From assembly GCA_036489565.1 (NCBI GenBank), contig DASXFN010000005.1, positions 1 to 64,000 on the forward strand: a DNA stretch of 64,000 nucleotides, in the 5' to 3' direction. The stretch is from JAICKN01 sp036489565. GTDB lineage: Bacteria; Acidobacteriota; Terriglobia; Terriglobales; Acidobacteriaceae. The notes below the pieces were generated by a model. The model saw only the letters and a program-made list of their open reading frames with translations. It was not told where the DNA came from and made no database searches. Made by a program: the position numbers and the translations under genes. Below, one piece after another: positions 35,268 to 43,483 of the stretch; the first letter of the stretch is position 1; each line of letters opens with the position of its first letter.

Positions 35268-36089
35268 GTGCCAGAAAGAAAATCAGGGATGGAAAACATG
35301 TCCGAGGCCAGTAAAAATGCCTATACCGCATGGGCATCGGAAAGCGAGCGGGAGAGCCTTCTACTCGAACAGTTGCCCCAGGTGCGCTACATCGCGCGCC
35401 GCATTCACGAACGCCTGCCGCGCCACGTGCCGCTCGAAGACCTGGTGCACGCGGGAGTGCTCGGGCTGATTGACGCGCTGCATAAATTCGACCACTCCAA
35501 GCATGTGCAGTTCGGCTCCTACGCCAAGTTTCGCATCCGCGGCGCCATCCTCGACAGCCTGCGCGAACTCGACTGGAGTCCGCGCGACCTGCGGCGCAAG
35601 GCGCGACGCGTGGAGGAGGCGCACAATAAGCTGCGTTCTGAGCTGGGACGTAATCCCTCGGAGCCGGAGCTGGCCTCTGAACTCGGCATGGACCTGCGCG
35701 GATTGCAACTACTTCTGGGAGAAATTGACGGACTCGAAATCGGCAGCCTGCGCGTGGCCTCGCCTCGCGACGGGAAGGAAGAAGACCTGTGCGAGTATAT
35801 CCCCGACGATCCGGAGGAGACCCCGCTCTTGCTCTGCCTCCGATCGGAGATGAAAGACCTGCTGACCCGCGCCATCTCCGACCTTCCGGAAAAAGAAAAG
35901 CAGGTGTTGGCGCTTTATTACTTTGAAGAACTCACCATGAAAGAAGTGGGAGCGGTGCTGGGCGTCGGCGAATCGCGGGTCTCGCAGATACATTCCATGG
36001 CGGTCGTACGCCTTCGAGCGCGTATGGGCGAGCTGACCAGCTCACGCCAGCCGCCGCAACGCGCGGCGGGCATGGCCGGAGCAACATGA
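35268..36089 (+). CDS. fliA: Flagellar sigma factor FliA (sigma-28)
   Basis: 273 residues from a GTG at 35268 chosen because GGGGAG sits six bases before it; ATGs at 35289 and 35298 are alternatives. Sigma-70 family lacking region 1: region 2 (LPRHVPLEDLVHAGVLGLIDALHKFD ... FGSYAKFRIRGAILDSLRELDWSPRDLRRKARRVEEA, the FliA/WhiG hallmark), region 3 and region 4 (LPEKEKQVLALYYFEELTMKEVGAVLGVGESRVSQIHSMAV). It directs RNA polymerase to late flagellar and chemotaxis promoters; its inhibitor FlgM is encoded at 45357. Confidence 0.95.
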   Translation: MPERKSGMENMSEASKNAYTAWASESERESLLLEQLPQVRYIARRIHERLPRHVPLEDLVHAGVLGLIDALHKFDHSKHVQFGSYAKFRIRGAILDSLRELDWSPRDLRRKARRVEEAHNKLRSELGRNPSEPELASELGMDLRGLQLLLGEIDGLEIGSLRVASPRDGKEEDLCEYIPDDPEETPLLLCLRSEMKDLLTRAISDLPEKEKQVLALYYFEELTMKEVGAVLGVGESRVSQIHSMAVVRLRARMGELTSSRQPPQRAAGMAGAT

Positions 36090-36181
36090 GAAATCGTGTT
36101 TTCAATCCGACGCGAAGACAAGCAAGTAAAAAAATTAGAAACGGCAAAACAGAAAACGAAAGTAGAAAGCAGAAAAGAGTC

Positions 36182-37249
36182 ATGGTCGAAAAAGTTCTGG
36201 ACCAGGAGCAGATTGACGCCATGGTGCGCGCCGCCCGCGGCATCAAAGGCGGCCCGCGCGAAAAAAACGTTACCCTCTGGGACGCGCGCCAGGCGGGGCA
36301 GATTGGCCGCGAGCAGATGCGTACCATCAACTCGCTGCACGAAAGTTTTGCCCGCAGCCTTACCCATTCCCTGGGAGCGTATCTGCGCGTTGAGGTCACG
36401 GCCACGCTGGTCTCCGCCGAACACCTCAGCTACGGAGAATTTTTGCAGCGGGTTCCCGAGATGACTTATCTTGCGACGCTGAAGATTGAGCCCATGGGCG
36501 AGACTGCGGTTCTGCAATTCGACCTCTCTGCCGCCTTTCCCATTATTGACATCCTGCTGGGAGGCGAAGGCAAAGGCGGTGCGCCCAACCGAAACGTCAG
36601 CGAGATTGAAGAACAAATTCTGGAAACTCTGGTACACCTCATCTGCCGCGAACTTGATAATGCATGGCAGGGGCTGGCGCTGAAATTTGTCTTCGAGCAG
36701 CGCCAGCCCGCCGACCAGATTGCCCGCCTTCTGCCGCATGAAGATAAGACCCTGACGCTGAGTTTTGAGATGGCCATGTCCGATGCGCGCGGCACATTCA
36801 TCCTTATGGTGCCGGGCGTAGTCTCAAACGCCATGCTGCGGAAAATTGCCGCTGGTTGGGTAACGGCCTCCCGTCCCAAAGCGCACAAAGACTCCCGCGA
36901 GCGCCTGCGCCAATTAATTCTCGATTGTCCCTTCCGCGTCGAGTTGCAAATGGAAGCCGCTCCCGTGCCCTTGCGCGAGCTGGCGCGGCTCCAGCCGGGA
37001 GCCGTATTAACCGTCCGCCACCGGATTGAAGAGCCCGCACAGGTTGTGGCCGGTGAGCAGGAAATCTTTACCGCTGGTGTTGCCCGTCGCGGCCCGCTGC
37101 GCGCCGCCAAAATTTTTGAACGTATCGCACCGAAGGAAGAGCAGAAGCGCGACGGCGAAGGCCGTGAAGAGACGCGCGAAGAAGAAGTTCGTGACGGCGA
37201 AATTCACGGGCCGGATGTTCGTAACGATACTCATGACGATGTTCACTAA
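36182..37249 (+). CDS. fliM: Motor switch protein FliM
   Basis: 355 residues from the ATG at 36182 (GAAAAGAG upstream); the open frame further up is a purine-rich spacer. The N-terminal peptide VLDQEQIDAMVRAA corresponds to the CheY-P-binding segment. The middle CheC-like domain (LRVEVTATLVSAEHLSYGEFLQRVPEMTYLATLKIEPM) and C-terminal SpoA domain follow. After that comes a 35-residue, highly charged tail (repeats of DVR, DTHDD) that is not typical. FliM links FliG to FliN in the C-ring and receives the chemotaxis signal. Confidence 0.93.
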   Translation: MVEKVLDQEQIDAMVRAARGIKGGPREKNVTLWDARQAGQIGREQMRTINSLHESFARSLTHSLGAYLRVEVTATLVSAEHLSYGEFLQRVPEMTYLATLKIEPMGETAVLQFDLSAAFPIIDILLGGEGKGGAPNRNVSEIEEQILETLVHLICRELDNAWQGLALKFVFEQRQPADQIARLLPHEDKTLTLSFEMAMSDARGTFILMVPGVVSNAMLRKIAAGWVTASRPKAHKDSRERLRQLILDCPFRVELQMEAAPVPLRELARLQPGAVLTVRHRIEEPAQVVAGEQEIFTAGVARRGPLRAAKIFERIAPKEEQKRDGEGREETREEEVRDGEIHGPDVRNDTHDDVH

Positions 37250-37275
37250 GCGAAGCCAGGAATGAGGTCATACCC

Positions 37276-38274
37276 ATGAATGAAATTCCGGTGACGCCGG
37301 AGACAGCGGCTGTAAGCACCGCAGATCCAGCCACAACCGCTTCGGCCAGCGAAAACACGGTCATTGAAAACACGGTCGTTGAAAATGCGGTCATTGAAGG
37401 CGAAACCGACTATCTCCAACTCTGGGCGGCAAGTCTCGAAGAAGTTCTGACGCAGGTCTCGGGTGCGCCCTGCGGCGTGGACTTCTCCCTCGACGCGCCG
37501 TCCGGCCCGCCGATCGCGGAGTCTGGAGACATTTATTTTTTGATCACACTCACCGGCGCCGTGCGCGGGGAGATGGGAGTACGCGTGCCGCGGACGGTGG
37601 GGCTTGTACTGGTGCAGCTTATGTTGCGCGAGGCGCAGCCCGCGGCCGAATGGACCTCCGAACATCACGAAGCTCTCGAAGAACTCTTCCGCCAGGTCGG
37701 CGGGCGCGCTGCTCCTGCCATCCGCTCCACCTGGGGCGAGGTGCAGTTGCGGGTGGAGTCCGGCCCGCCGCCAACCTGGGCGGTGGCCGCCACGGCGTGG
37801 ACCTGTTCTTCTTCGGATACTCCCGTAACCTTCCGCATGGAATGGCAGTTAAGCGCGGCCTTGTCGGCGGAGCTAAAAACAGCGGAGGCGCGCCGCAACG
37901 CACTCTCGACCGCTGCGGTTGACCTTCATTTGGAAAACGCGCCCGTCACAACAACAGGCGTTGCCGAAGCACGCGTGACCGGAGCACGCATGTCCGAAGC
38001 GCCGGCGCCGCAGGCTGCGGAAGCGGATCTGGCCGCGAAGCTTGAACTTTTCAAAGACGTGGAACTCGACGTCACCCTGCGCTTTGGCGGAAGGCGCATG
38101 CTGCTGCGCGAAATCCTCGATCTTGGCCCTGGGGCCGTGGTCGAACTCGACCGCCAGTTGCAGGACCCGGTGGACCTGCTGCTGGATGGAAAAATCATCG
38201 CCCGCGGCGAGGTAGTCGTGGTCGAAGGCAACTACGGTCTGCGCGTGGTGGATGTCGTCGCTCCTCCGCGGTGA
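37276..38274 (+). CDS. FliY/FliN-type motor switch protein
   Basis: 332 residues. The C-terminal 80 residues are a SpoA domain (LFKDVELDVTLRFGGRRMLLREILDLGPGAVVELDRQLQDPVDLLLDGKIIARGEVVVVEGNYGLRVV), textbook FliN. The N-terminal 200 residues resemble the CheC-like part of FliY (HHEALEELFRQVGGRAAPAI), but the phosphatase E-x3-N pair is not preserved. Two 15-base repeat tracts encode E-N-T-V-I units (residues 26-40) and E-A-R-V-T / G-A-R-M-S. With the small FliN at 29331 this organism has two FliN-type C-ring proteins. Confidence 0.85.
   Translation: MNEIPVTPETAAVSTADPATTASASENTVIENTVVENAVIEGETDYLQLWAASLEEVLTQVSGAPCGVDFSLDAPSGPPIAESGDIYFLITLTGAVRGEMGVRVPRTVGLVLVQLMLREAQPAAEWTSEHHEALEELFRQVGGRAAPAIRSTWGEVQLRVESGPPPTWAVAATAWTCSSSDTPVTFRMEWQLSAALSAELKTAEARRNALSTAAVDLHLENAPVTTTGVAEARVTGARMSEAPAPQAAEADLAAKLELFKDVELDVTLRFGGRRMLLREILDLGPGAVVELDRQLQDPVDLLLDGKIIARGEVVVVEGNYGLRVVDVVAPPR
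37351..37395 (+). repeat. 15-base tandem repeat in the fliY/fliN-type gene
   Basis: Three units GAAAACACGGTCATT, GAAAACACGGTCGTT, GAAAATGCGGTCATT. A further two-unit 15-base repeat is at 37966-37995 (GAAGCACGCGTGACC, GGAGCACGCATGTCC). Confidence 0.75.
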
Positions 38275-38334
38275 TTCGCGCAAGGATACAGATTCATTTA
38301 GTAAGAACTCATTACCCAATCGCGGAAATCGAAT

Positions 38335-39234
38335 ATGGCTAGAAACATTTTTTCTCCCCACCCGTCACCGTCTCCGTTCCGCCCACGCGTTTGTCACAAC
38401 GACTCCTGCGAACGCGAGCGGAGCTGGCGCCGCTTTTGGCCGGGCCCCTTAGGGGTTTGTCTTAATAATGACGATGCCTGGTATTGCTCACCTGACTGTT
38501 TGCAGAGGGCGTTGCGCGAAATTCTGGAAAATTGTCCAGTGCCCGCGCGCTTCTCTCCGCCGCTGCGCCGCTTTCCTCTGGGGCTGATGATGCTCTCTCG
38601 CGGCCAGCTTACTGCGGGCCAACTTCAGATCGCGCTCGAGGCCCAGTCGGCCCAAGGCGGTCCGCTCGGGAGCTGTCTGGAAAAACTCGGCTTTGCCAGC
38701 GAACAGCAAGTCACCGCGGCGCTCGGGCTGCAGTGGGCTTGTCCCATCCTGCCGGCTTTGAACGCTCATCATTTGGAATGCGCGCGCCTGTTGCCCGTTC
38801 CCTTGCTTCAGCATCTGCGCCTGTTGCCGGTGTGGCAGGGAGCGCAAAATGCAACGCTCTGCGTCGCCTTCTCTGACGGGATTGACTATGCCGCATTGAA
38901 TGCCATCGGCGAAATATTGACCTGCCGTCCCGAGCCGTGCCTGGTTTCTTCGAGCGTCATGAACGCCACGCTTGAGCAACTCAACCGGCAGCGCTCGCCG
39001 AATGACATGTTTTTTGAAAGTGATTGCAGCGCTTACGAAATAGCCCGCATCGTCGCCGGATACTGCCAGAAACTCAATGCGGGACAGCTCCGACTGGCGA
39101 ATTTTCGGAGATTTTTCTGGGCCCGGTTAATCGCGGGCGAGCAGACGTCCAACCTGCTGTTTCGACGAGCCACCGTAGTCCCAGTCTCCTCCACGGCTTT
39201 CGTCGGTTCGGCGTCGGCGCGAATCGCAGGCTAA
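38335..39234 (+). CDS. Zinc-ribbon plus MshEN/GspE N-terminal-like protein
   Basis: 299 residues. Residues about 19-55 hold a cysteine cluster (CHNDSC ... CSPDC) like a zinc ribbon. Residues about 80-150 match the GspE/PilB N-terminal (MshEN) pattern: FPLGLMMLSRGQLTAGQLQIALEAQ, a short loop, then PLGSCLEKLGFASEQQVTAALGLQ. MshEN domains of type II/IV secretion ATPases bind cyclic-di-GMP, but here the RLG arginines are displaced or replaced. The ATPase domain is absent. The C-terminal 130 residues are not recognised. Its place between switch genes and cheY suggests a motility regulator; function not established. Confidence 0.6.
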   Translation: MARNIFSPHPSPSPFRPRVCHNDSCERERSWRRFWPGPLGVCLNNDDAWYCSPDCLQRALREILENCPVPARFSPPLRRFPLGLMMLSRGQLTAGQLQIALEAQSAQGGPLGSCLEKLGFASEQQVTAALGLQWACPILPALNAHHLECARLLPVPLLQHLRLLPVWQGAQNATLCVAFSDGIDYAALNAIGEILTCRPEPCLVSSSVMNATLEQLNRQRSPNDMFFESDCSAYEIARIVAGYCQKLNAGQLRLANFRRFFWARLIAGEQTSNLLFRRATVVPVSSTAFVGSASARIAG

Positions 39235-39289
39235 AGTCGTGAGTGCTAAAGTCTGATTCGCTAAAATCTGGTCCGCTCAAGTCATTGCC
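39230..39289 (+). repeat. 15-base tandem repeat upstream of cheY
   Basis: Four units in exact register: GCTAAAGTCGTGAGT, GCTAAAGTCTGATTC, GCTAAAATCTGGTCC, GCTCAAGTCATTGCC. Apart from the stop codon in the first unit it is non-coding. Each unit carries a TAAAGTC-like element resembling the sigma-28 -35 box. Confidence 0.8.
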
Positions 39290-39303
39290 CGCTCCGCCGA
39301 TAA
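39277..39303 (+). promoter_or_regulatory. Sigma-28 promoter before cheY
   Basis: TCAAGTCA-N11-GCCGATAA: the -10 is a perfect match to the flagellar sigma-28 consensus, the spacing is exact and the -35 (TAAAGTTT) matches 5 of 8. Only seven bases separate the -10 from the cheY GTG. Confidence 0.65.
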
Positions 39304-39310
39304 GACGAAG

Positions 39311-39685
39311 GTGCGTGCTCTTATTGTCGACGATTCCTCGGTCATGCGGAAGATTGTTGAGCGCTCCCTGCGCCAGGCGGGCATTGATCTCAGTGAAGTG
39401 AAAGAAGCAGGCAACGGCGCGGAGGCGCTGCAGGCATTGGGCGCCGGTCTCGTGGACCTGATTTTCTGCGATATCAATATGCCTGTCATGGACGGCCTGG
39501 AATTTCTCCGCCAGGTAAAAACCGTGCCCGGGGCCGAGGCTATTCCCGTCGTAATGATCACTACCGAAGGCAGCGAATCGAACGTCGTGCAGGCGCTTTC
39601 GGTCGGCGCGCGAGGCTACATCCGCAAGCCCTTTACTCCAGAACAAGTCCGGGAGCACGTGATCCCGCTTTTGAATGCAAAATGA
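39311..39685 (+). CDS. cheY: CheY-type chemotaxis response regulator
   Basis: 124 residues, a single receiver domain with all key residues: acidic pair D7-D8, phosphoacceptor D54 (FCDINMPVMDG), T in MITTEGS, lysine in YIRKPFTPEQ. CheY-P binds FliM and changes motor direction. The GTG at 39311 is needed to keep the first strand; the next ATG (39344) would remove the acidic pocket. With the sigma-28 -10 ending eight bases earlier the mRNA may be leaderless. Overlaps cheX by ATGA. Confidence 0.92.
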   Translation: MRALIVDDSSVMRKIVERSLRQAGIDLSEVKEAGNGAEALQALGAGLVDLIFCDINMPVMDGLEFLRQVKTVPGAEAIPVVMITTEGSESNVVQALSVGARGYIRKPFTPEQVREHVIPLLNAK

Positions 39686-40176
39686 AATCCGCAAAAGAAT
39701 TGCTGGCCAAAAATCATATTCCCCCGCATTGGCCTTCTCTGCTTCATCTCGCCATTGAAGAAGTGTTTGAGATCATGCTGGGATCAAAGCTGGCGGGTTA
39801 CGCAGGGCCCGCTCCAACGCATGATCTCACCGCCATGGTGGGACTCGCCGGAGACCTCTGCGGCGTGCTCACCGTGCGCTGCGCGCAGCAGTCCGCCTCC
39901 CGGATCACCGCCCGTATGCTGGGCGGCGCGTTCGCCGAAAATGAACAGGATGTCAGCCAGCATGTGTGGGACGCGCTAGGCGAAATGTCCAACATGATCG
40001 CCGGAAATTTCAAAAACAAACTCGACGGCATCGCCGACCGCTGTCTGCTCTCAGTCCCCACCATCATCAGCGGACAAGATTACAAGCTGCGCCCGCTCGC
40101 CAATTCCGAAACGCTCGAGGTTATTCTCGCCTTCGAAGGGCAGCCCATCATCGTTACGCTGGACGTTCACGCATAA
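39682..40176 (+). CDS. cheX: CheX-like CheY-P phosphatase
   Basis: 164 residues. The CheC/CheX/FliY phosphatase signature is clear: DALGEMSNMIAGNFKNKL, where the glutamate and asparagine (E-x3-N) insert into the CheY active site. One such motif and an overall CheX fold pattern (LAIEEVFEIMLG ... VGLAGDLCGVLTVRC) suggest a dimeric CheX. Coupled to cheY by an ATGA overlap, so signal and eraser are made together. CheA, CheW and receptors are not in the window. Confidence 0.88.
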   Translation: MKSAKELLAKNHIPPHWPSLLHLAIEEVFEIMLGSKLAGYAGPAPTHDLTAMVGLAGDLCGVLTVRCAQQSASRITARMLGGAFAENEQDVSQHVWDALGEMSNMIAGNFKNKLDGIADRCLLSVPTIISGQDYKLRPLANSETLEVILAFEGQPIIVTLDVHA

Positions 40177-40359
40177 ACACGTCCTGCTCGCATGGGAATG
40201 GTTTTCCCATCGGAAGTTTTCTCCCTGGGCAAGGCTTGCCCAACACCGCAACCATCCCGCCTTTCTTGCGACTTATCACGCAAATGCCAACAAAAGCTTA
40301 ATGATTCGCTGCTTTCAAAGTGGTGGCTGGCGTGCTTGATCCTTGGCGGAGGCGCAACG
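40177..40359. other. cheX-flgF spacer with two hairpins
   Basis: Two perfect inverted repeats: ATGGGAA/TTCCCAT (40192-40210) and GGGCAA/TTGCCC (40227-40241). They may end the cheYX transcript or be REP-like repeats. An open frame through here has no protein-like character until the flgF start. Confidence 0.45.
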
Positions 40360-41097
40360 TTGGACAGCGGATTTTATGCGGCGGCAAATGGGATGCGGGC
40401 GCAGATGCAAGCGCTTGACTTGATGGCCAACAATCTGGCCAACGTGAATACTCCCGGATACCTTAGCGGACAGGCCACGTTTCACGCTTTGCTCGCGGGC
40501 CCATCCGGACAGATGCAGGGGCCGCTCAATCGCGTCATCAACAATTTCAATATGCTGGGCGGCACCAGCCTGGAACTCGCCAGCGGGAACCTGGAGCGTA
40601 CCGACAATCCCCTCGATCTCGCCATTGAAGGCGAGGGATTTTTCGCCGTGCAAACTCCCGCGGGCGTCATGTACACGCGCAACGGAAGCTTCCGCGTCTC
40701 GCCGCAGATGCAGTTGACCTCGAGCCACGGCGATCCCGTGCTCGGTGACCAGGGTCGTCCCATCCACCTGCCCGCGGGCAAAGTTTCCATCAGCGCCGAC
40801 GGCACCATCTCCGTGGACGGAGCTGTCTCCGGCAAGCTGCGTGTCGTGGAATTTTCTCCCGGCGCCGCGATCGAACCGCAGGGAAGGTCGCTGTACTCCG
40901 CGCCTCCGAGCGCGGCGCGGCCTTCACCGTCTTCCGCTGTGCGCCAGGGAATGATGGCGGCTTCGAATGTGAATCCGGTCACGGCCACCGTTGGCCTGAT
41001 CACCGTGCAGCGCAACGCCGACATGCTGCAACGCGCGCTGTCGGAGTTCTACAGCGACTTTGATCGCATTGCGGTGGAAGATTTGCCCCACGTGTAA
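40360..41097 (+). CDS. flgF: Flagellar rod protein FlgF
   Basis: 245 residues from a TTG at 40360, selected because GCGGAGG lies seven bases before it and the sequence from there (LDSGFYAAANGMRAQMQALDLMANNLANVNTPGYL) is exactly the rod-protein N-terminus. Conserved middle (DNPLDLAIEGEGFFAVQTPAGVMYTRNGSF) and C-terminal MMAASNVNPVTATVGLITVQRNADMLQRAL. Proximal rod component; first gene of the flgF-G-A-H-I-J block. Confidence 0.93.
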   Translation: MDSGFYAAANGMRAQMQALDLMANNLANVNTPGYLSGQATFHALLAGPSGQMQGPLNRVINNFNMLGGTSLELASGNLERTDNPLDLAIEGEGFFAVQTPAGVMYTRNGSFRVSPQMQLTSSHGDPVLGDQGRPIHLPAGKVSISADGTISVDGAVSGKLRVVEFSPGAAIEPQGRSLYSAPPSAARPSPSSAVRQGMMAASNVNPVTATVGLITVQRNADMLQRALSEFYSDFDRIAVEDLPHV

Positions 41098-41171
41098 CCG
41101 GGTTGCGCCGTCGTTGAAAATCGGCGTTGAAATATCGTTTTTGGAACATCGTTCCACCTAGGAGGAGGCCC

Positions 41172-41963
41172 ATGCTTCGATCTCTCTACACCGCCGCCAG
41201 CGGCATGATGGCGCAGCAGATGAACCTCGACAATATCGCCAATAATCTTTCAAACTCCAGCACTGCCGGCTTCCGCCAGCGCCGCCTGCAGTTCTCTGAC
41301 CTGGTGTACCAAAATCTGGTTATGCCCGGCGCGGCCGCCACCCAGCAGACCACCGTCGCCGCCGGACTGCAGGTCGGGCTCGGCACCCGCGCCTCCGCTT
41401 CGGAAGTTTTGCAACTCCAGGGAGATGTGACCCAGACCGGTAATCCGCTTGATCTCACGATTGAAGGTCAGGGATTTTTTCAAGTGACGCTGCCTTCCGG
41501 CGACATTGGTTATACCCGCAGCGGATCGTTTCACATGGACTCGCAAGGCAATGTGGTCACCGCCGACGGAGACCCCATCGAGCCGAGCATCACGATTCCC
41601 ACCAACGCGACTTCAGTCACCATCGGAAGCGACGGCACGGTGAGTGTGACCACACCCGGCCAGACCGCCGCGCAGCAGGTTGGCACCATCCAGCTTGCCA
41701 TGTTTGCCAACCCCGGCGGCTTGAACAGCGTAGGAGGAAATATTTTTCTCGCCACCACCGGCTCAGGAGATCCCATCGTCGGCACGCCCGGCGGGACTGA
41801 AGGTTTGGGGACTATTGAGCAGGGATACCTTGAACAATCGAACGTCAACGTGGTCCAGGAATTTATCGAGATGATCGTCGCCCAGCGCTCCTACGAAGCC
41901 AACTCGCGCGTGGTGCAGGCCGCCGACGAAATGTTCCAGACAGTCAATAATTTGGGACGGTGA
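41172..41963 (+). CDS. flgG: Flagellar distal rod protein FlgG
   Basis: 263 residues, the length of E. coli FlgG (260). Start at 41172 with AGGAGGAGG before it. LRSLYTAASGMMAQQMNLDNIANNLSNSSTAGFRQRRLQFSDLVYQ and the C-terminus GYLEQSNVNVVQEFIEMIVAQRSYEANSRVVQAADEMFQTVNNL are near-perfect FlgG. It forms the distal rod that crosses peptidoglycan and outer membrane. Confidence 0.97.
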   Translation: MLRSLYTAASGMMAQQMNLDNIANNLSNSSTAGFRQRRLQFSDLVYQNLVMPGAAATQQTTVAAGLQVGLGTRASASEVLQLQGDVTQTGNPLDLTIEGQGFFQVTLPSGDIGYTRSGSFHMDSQGNVVTADGDPIEPSITIPTNATSVTIGSDGTVSVTTPGQTAAQQVGTIQLAMFANPGGLNSVGGNIFLATTGSGDPIVGTPGGTEGLGTIEQGYLEQSNVNVVQEFIEMIVAQRSYEANSRVVQAADEMFQTVNNLGR

Positions 41964-41996
41964 TCCTGAGAGGATCATTTTCCGGAGGTGGTTCTT

Positions 41997-42719
41997 ATGA
42001 ATGCAGGCTGGCACATGATGCGCTTTCCCGAAGTCGTTGTGTTGTTGCTGATGCACGCGGGCTTTCTTGTTTTTCCGCCGCGATGCGCGGCCGCGCCGGC
42101 GAGGTCGCGGAGCAATGCGAAATATGCGATCTCGCAGGACACGGTGCGCGACACGATTGCCGCTTTTCTGAAAAAAGAGCAGTCGGCGAATAGTCCATCG
42201 GCAAACAAAGGCTCAAACGAACTGCGGGACAATGGGCCGGACCGGATCGTCGTTCCGTGTCTCGCCGATCTGAAAATCCCCGCGGATTTAATGGCCCGCG
42301 AAAAAAATCCTGAGCTGGAAGTCACCTCCATCCGCCGTGACGCATTCGCCCACGATCTGCTCATCCATCTTCGCTGCCGGAGGCGCGAGGCCTGTGGCAG
42401 CTTTTTAGTGCTGGCGTCGCCTGCCTCCGGCATCCGCGAATTCCCTTCTCGGAATTTTTCCGGACCAGTCCCGACTTCCGAATTGTCCGCGACGCGTCCG
42501 GCGGTTTTGCGACGCGCCCGGCACTCCGCGCCGGTGCTGGTTGAACCGGGAAAACCCGCAGTGCTGGTGCTGCAGGGACAGGGCATGCGCATCACGCTGC
42601 CCGTCACCTGCCTCGAACGAGGCTCGCTCGATCAGCAGGTCTCGGTGCGCGACCCCATGACGCGAAAAATTGTCCAGGCCAAAGTCGTGGGACCGGGCCA
42701 GTTGCAAAGCGCATTTTGA
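41997..42719 (+). CDS. flgA: P-ring assembly chaperone FlgA
   Basis: 240 residues from the ATG at 41997 (GGAGGTGGTTCTT upstream). Hydrophobic signal (VVVLLLMHAGFLVFPPRCAAAPA) for Sec export. The C-terminal domain fits FlgA/SAF: VEPGKPAVLVLQGQGMRITLPVTCLERGSLDQQVSVRDPMTRKIVQAKVVGPGQLQ. The N-terminal half is divergent. FlgA is a periplasmic chaperone needed for FlgI polymerisation, and flgH and flgI follow. Confidence 0.88.
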   Translation: MNAGWHMMRFPEVVVLLLMHAGFLVFPPRCAAAPARSRSNAKYAISQDTVRDTIAAFLKKEQSANSPSANKGSNELRDNGPDRIVVPCLADLKIPADLMAREKNPELEVTSIRRDAFAHDLLIHLRCRRREACGSFLVLASPASGIREFPSRNFSGPVPTSELSATRPAVLRRARHSAPVLVEPGKPAVLVLQGQGMRITLPVTCLERGSLDQQVSVRDPMTRKIVQAKVVGPGQLQSAF

Positions 42720-42755
42720 AGTCGCGTGATTTTACGAAGACGAAGGAGAGTTTCC

Positions 42756-43475
42756 GTGGCAACTAACCTGGCCAATAAATATCCAATCGCTTTATGGACG
42801 GCGCTCGTAGCGCTCGCCTTCTGTCTGCCGTTGCTGGCAAAGAACGCCAGCGCGAAAAATATTCAGCAGGAATCGCTCGCCGCCTACATCCAGCGCATGC
42901 AGCAGCAGCAACTCGATCTTGCGCCGCTCACCCCCGGCAGCCTCTGGACCGACAATGGACGCTTCGCCGCCGTCGCTTCCGATTACAAAGCAGCGCGGCT
43001 CGGAGACCTCATCACCATCGTCGTCTCCCAGAACCTCAACGCGCAGAGTGCCAACAACGTTTCCACCAACCGCGCCTTCAACGCCAACTCCGGTATCAGC
43101 GCGCTTGCCGGGCAGCTCAAGACCACCGGTGTGGCGAACATTTTCTCTCCGACATCCAACCAGGCACTGACGGGGAAGTCTCAGGCTGCAACCACTTCGA
43201 CTCTGGTTACCAATCTTGCCGGACGCGTGGCCGCCGTGCTGCCGAACGGCGTCATGGTGGTCGAGGCGGAGCGCGAGATGACCATGAATAATGAAAAACA
43301 AACGCTTCTGGTGCGCGGACTGGTGCGCCCCGGCGACATTGGCCCCGACAACAGCGTCTCCTCCAACCTGATCGCGAATCTGGAACTGGAGCTCAAAGGC
43401 AAAGGCGTGCTTAGCGACGGCACCCGTCCGCCCAACCTCGTGGTGCGCTGGATTCTGCGCATTGTGGGCTTTTAG
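42756..43475 (+). CDS. flgH: Flagellar L-ring protein FlgH without a canonical lipobox
   Basis: 239 residues from GTG 42756 with AAGGAGAG six bases upstream. L-ring motifs: SLWTDNGRFAAVASDYKAARLGDLITIVV, and the C-terminal NLIANLELELKGKGVLSDGTRPPNLVVRWILRIVGF. The signal peptide region (ALWTALVALAFCLPLLAKNASA) has a cysteine but preceded by phenylalanine, not the small residue a lipobox needs, and looks like a signal peptidase I site instead. Typical FlgH is an outer-membrane lipoprotein. Confidence 0.93.
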   Translation: MATNLANKYPIALWTALVALAFCLPLLAKNASAKNIQQESLAAYIQRMQQQQLDLAPLTPGSLWTDNGRFAAVASDYKAARLGDLITIVVSQNLNAQSANNVSTNRAFNANSGISALAGQLKTTGVANIFSPTSNQALTGKSQAATTSTLVTNLAGRVAAVLPNGVMVVEAEREMTMNNEKQTLLVRGLVRPGDIGPDNSVSSNLIANLELELKGKGVLSDGTRPPNLVVRWILRIVGF

Positions 43476-43483
43476 GAGAATGC

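Noticed and set aside
39230..39289. Repeat array before cheY considered as a CRISPR
   Set aside because: Units are 15 bases, directly adjoining and degenerate; there are no spacers and no cas genes.
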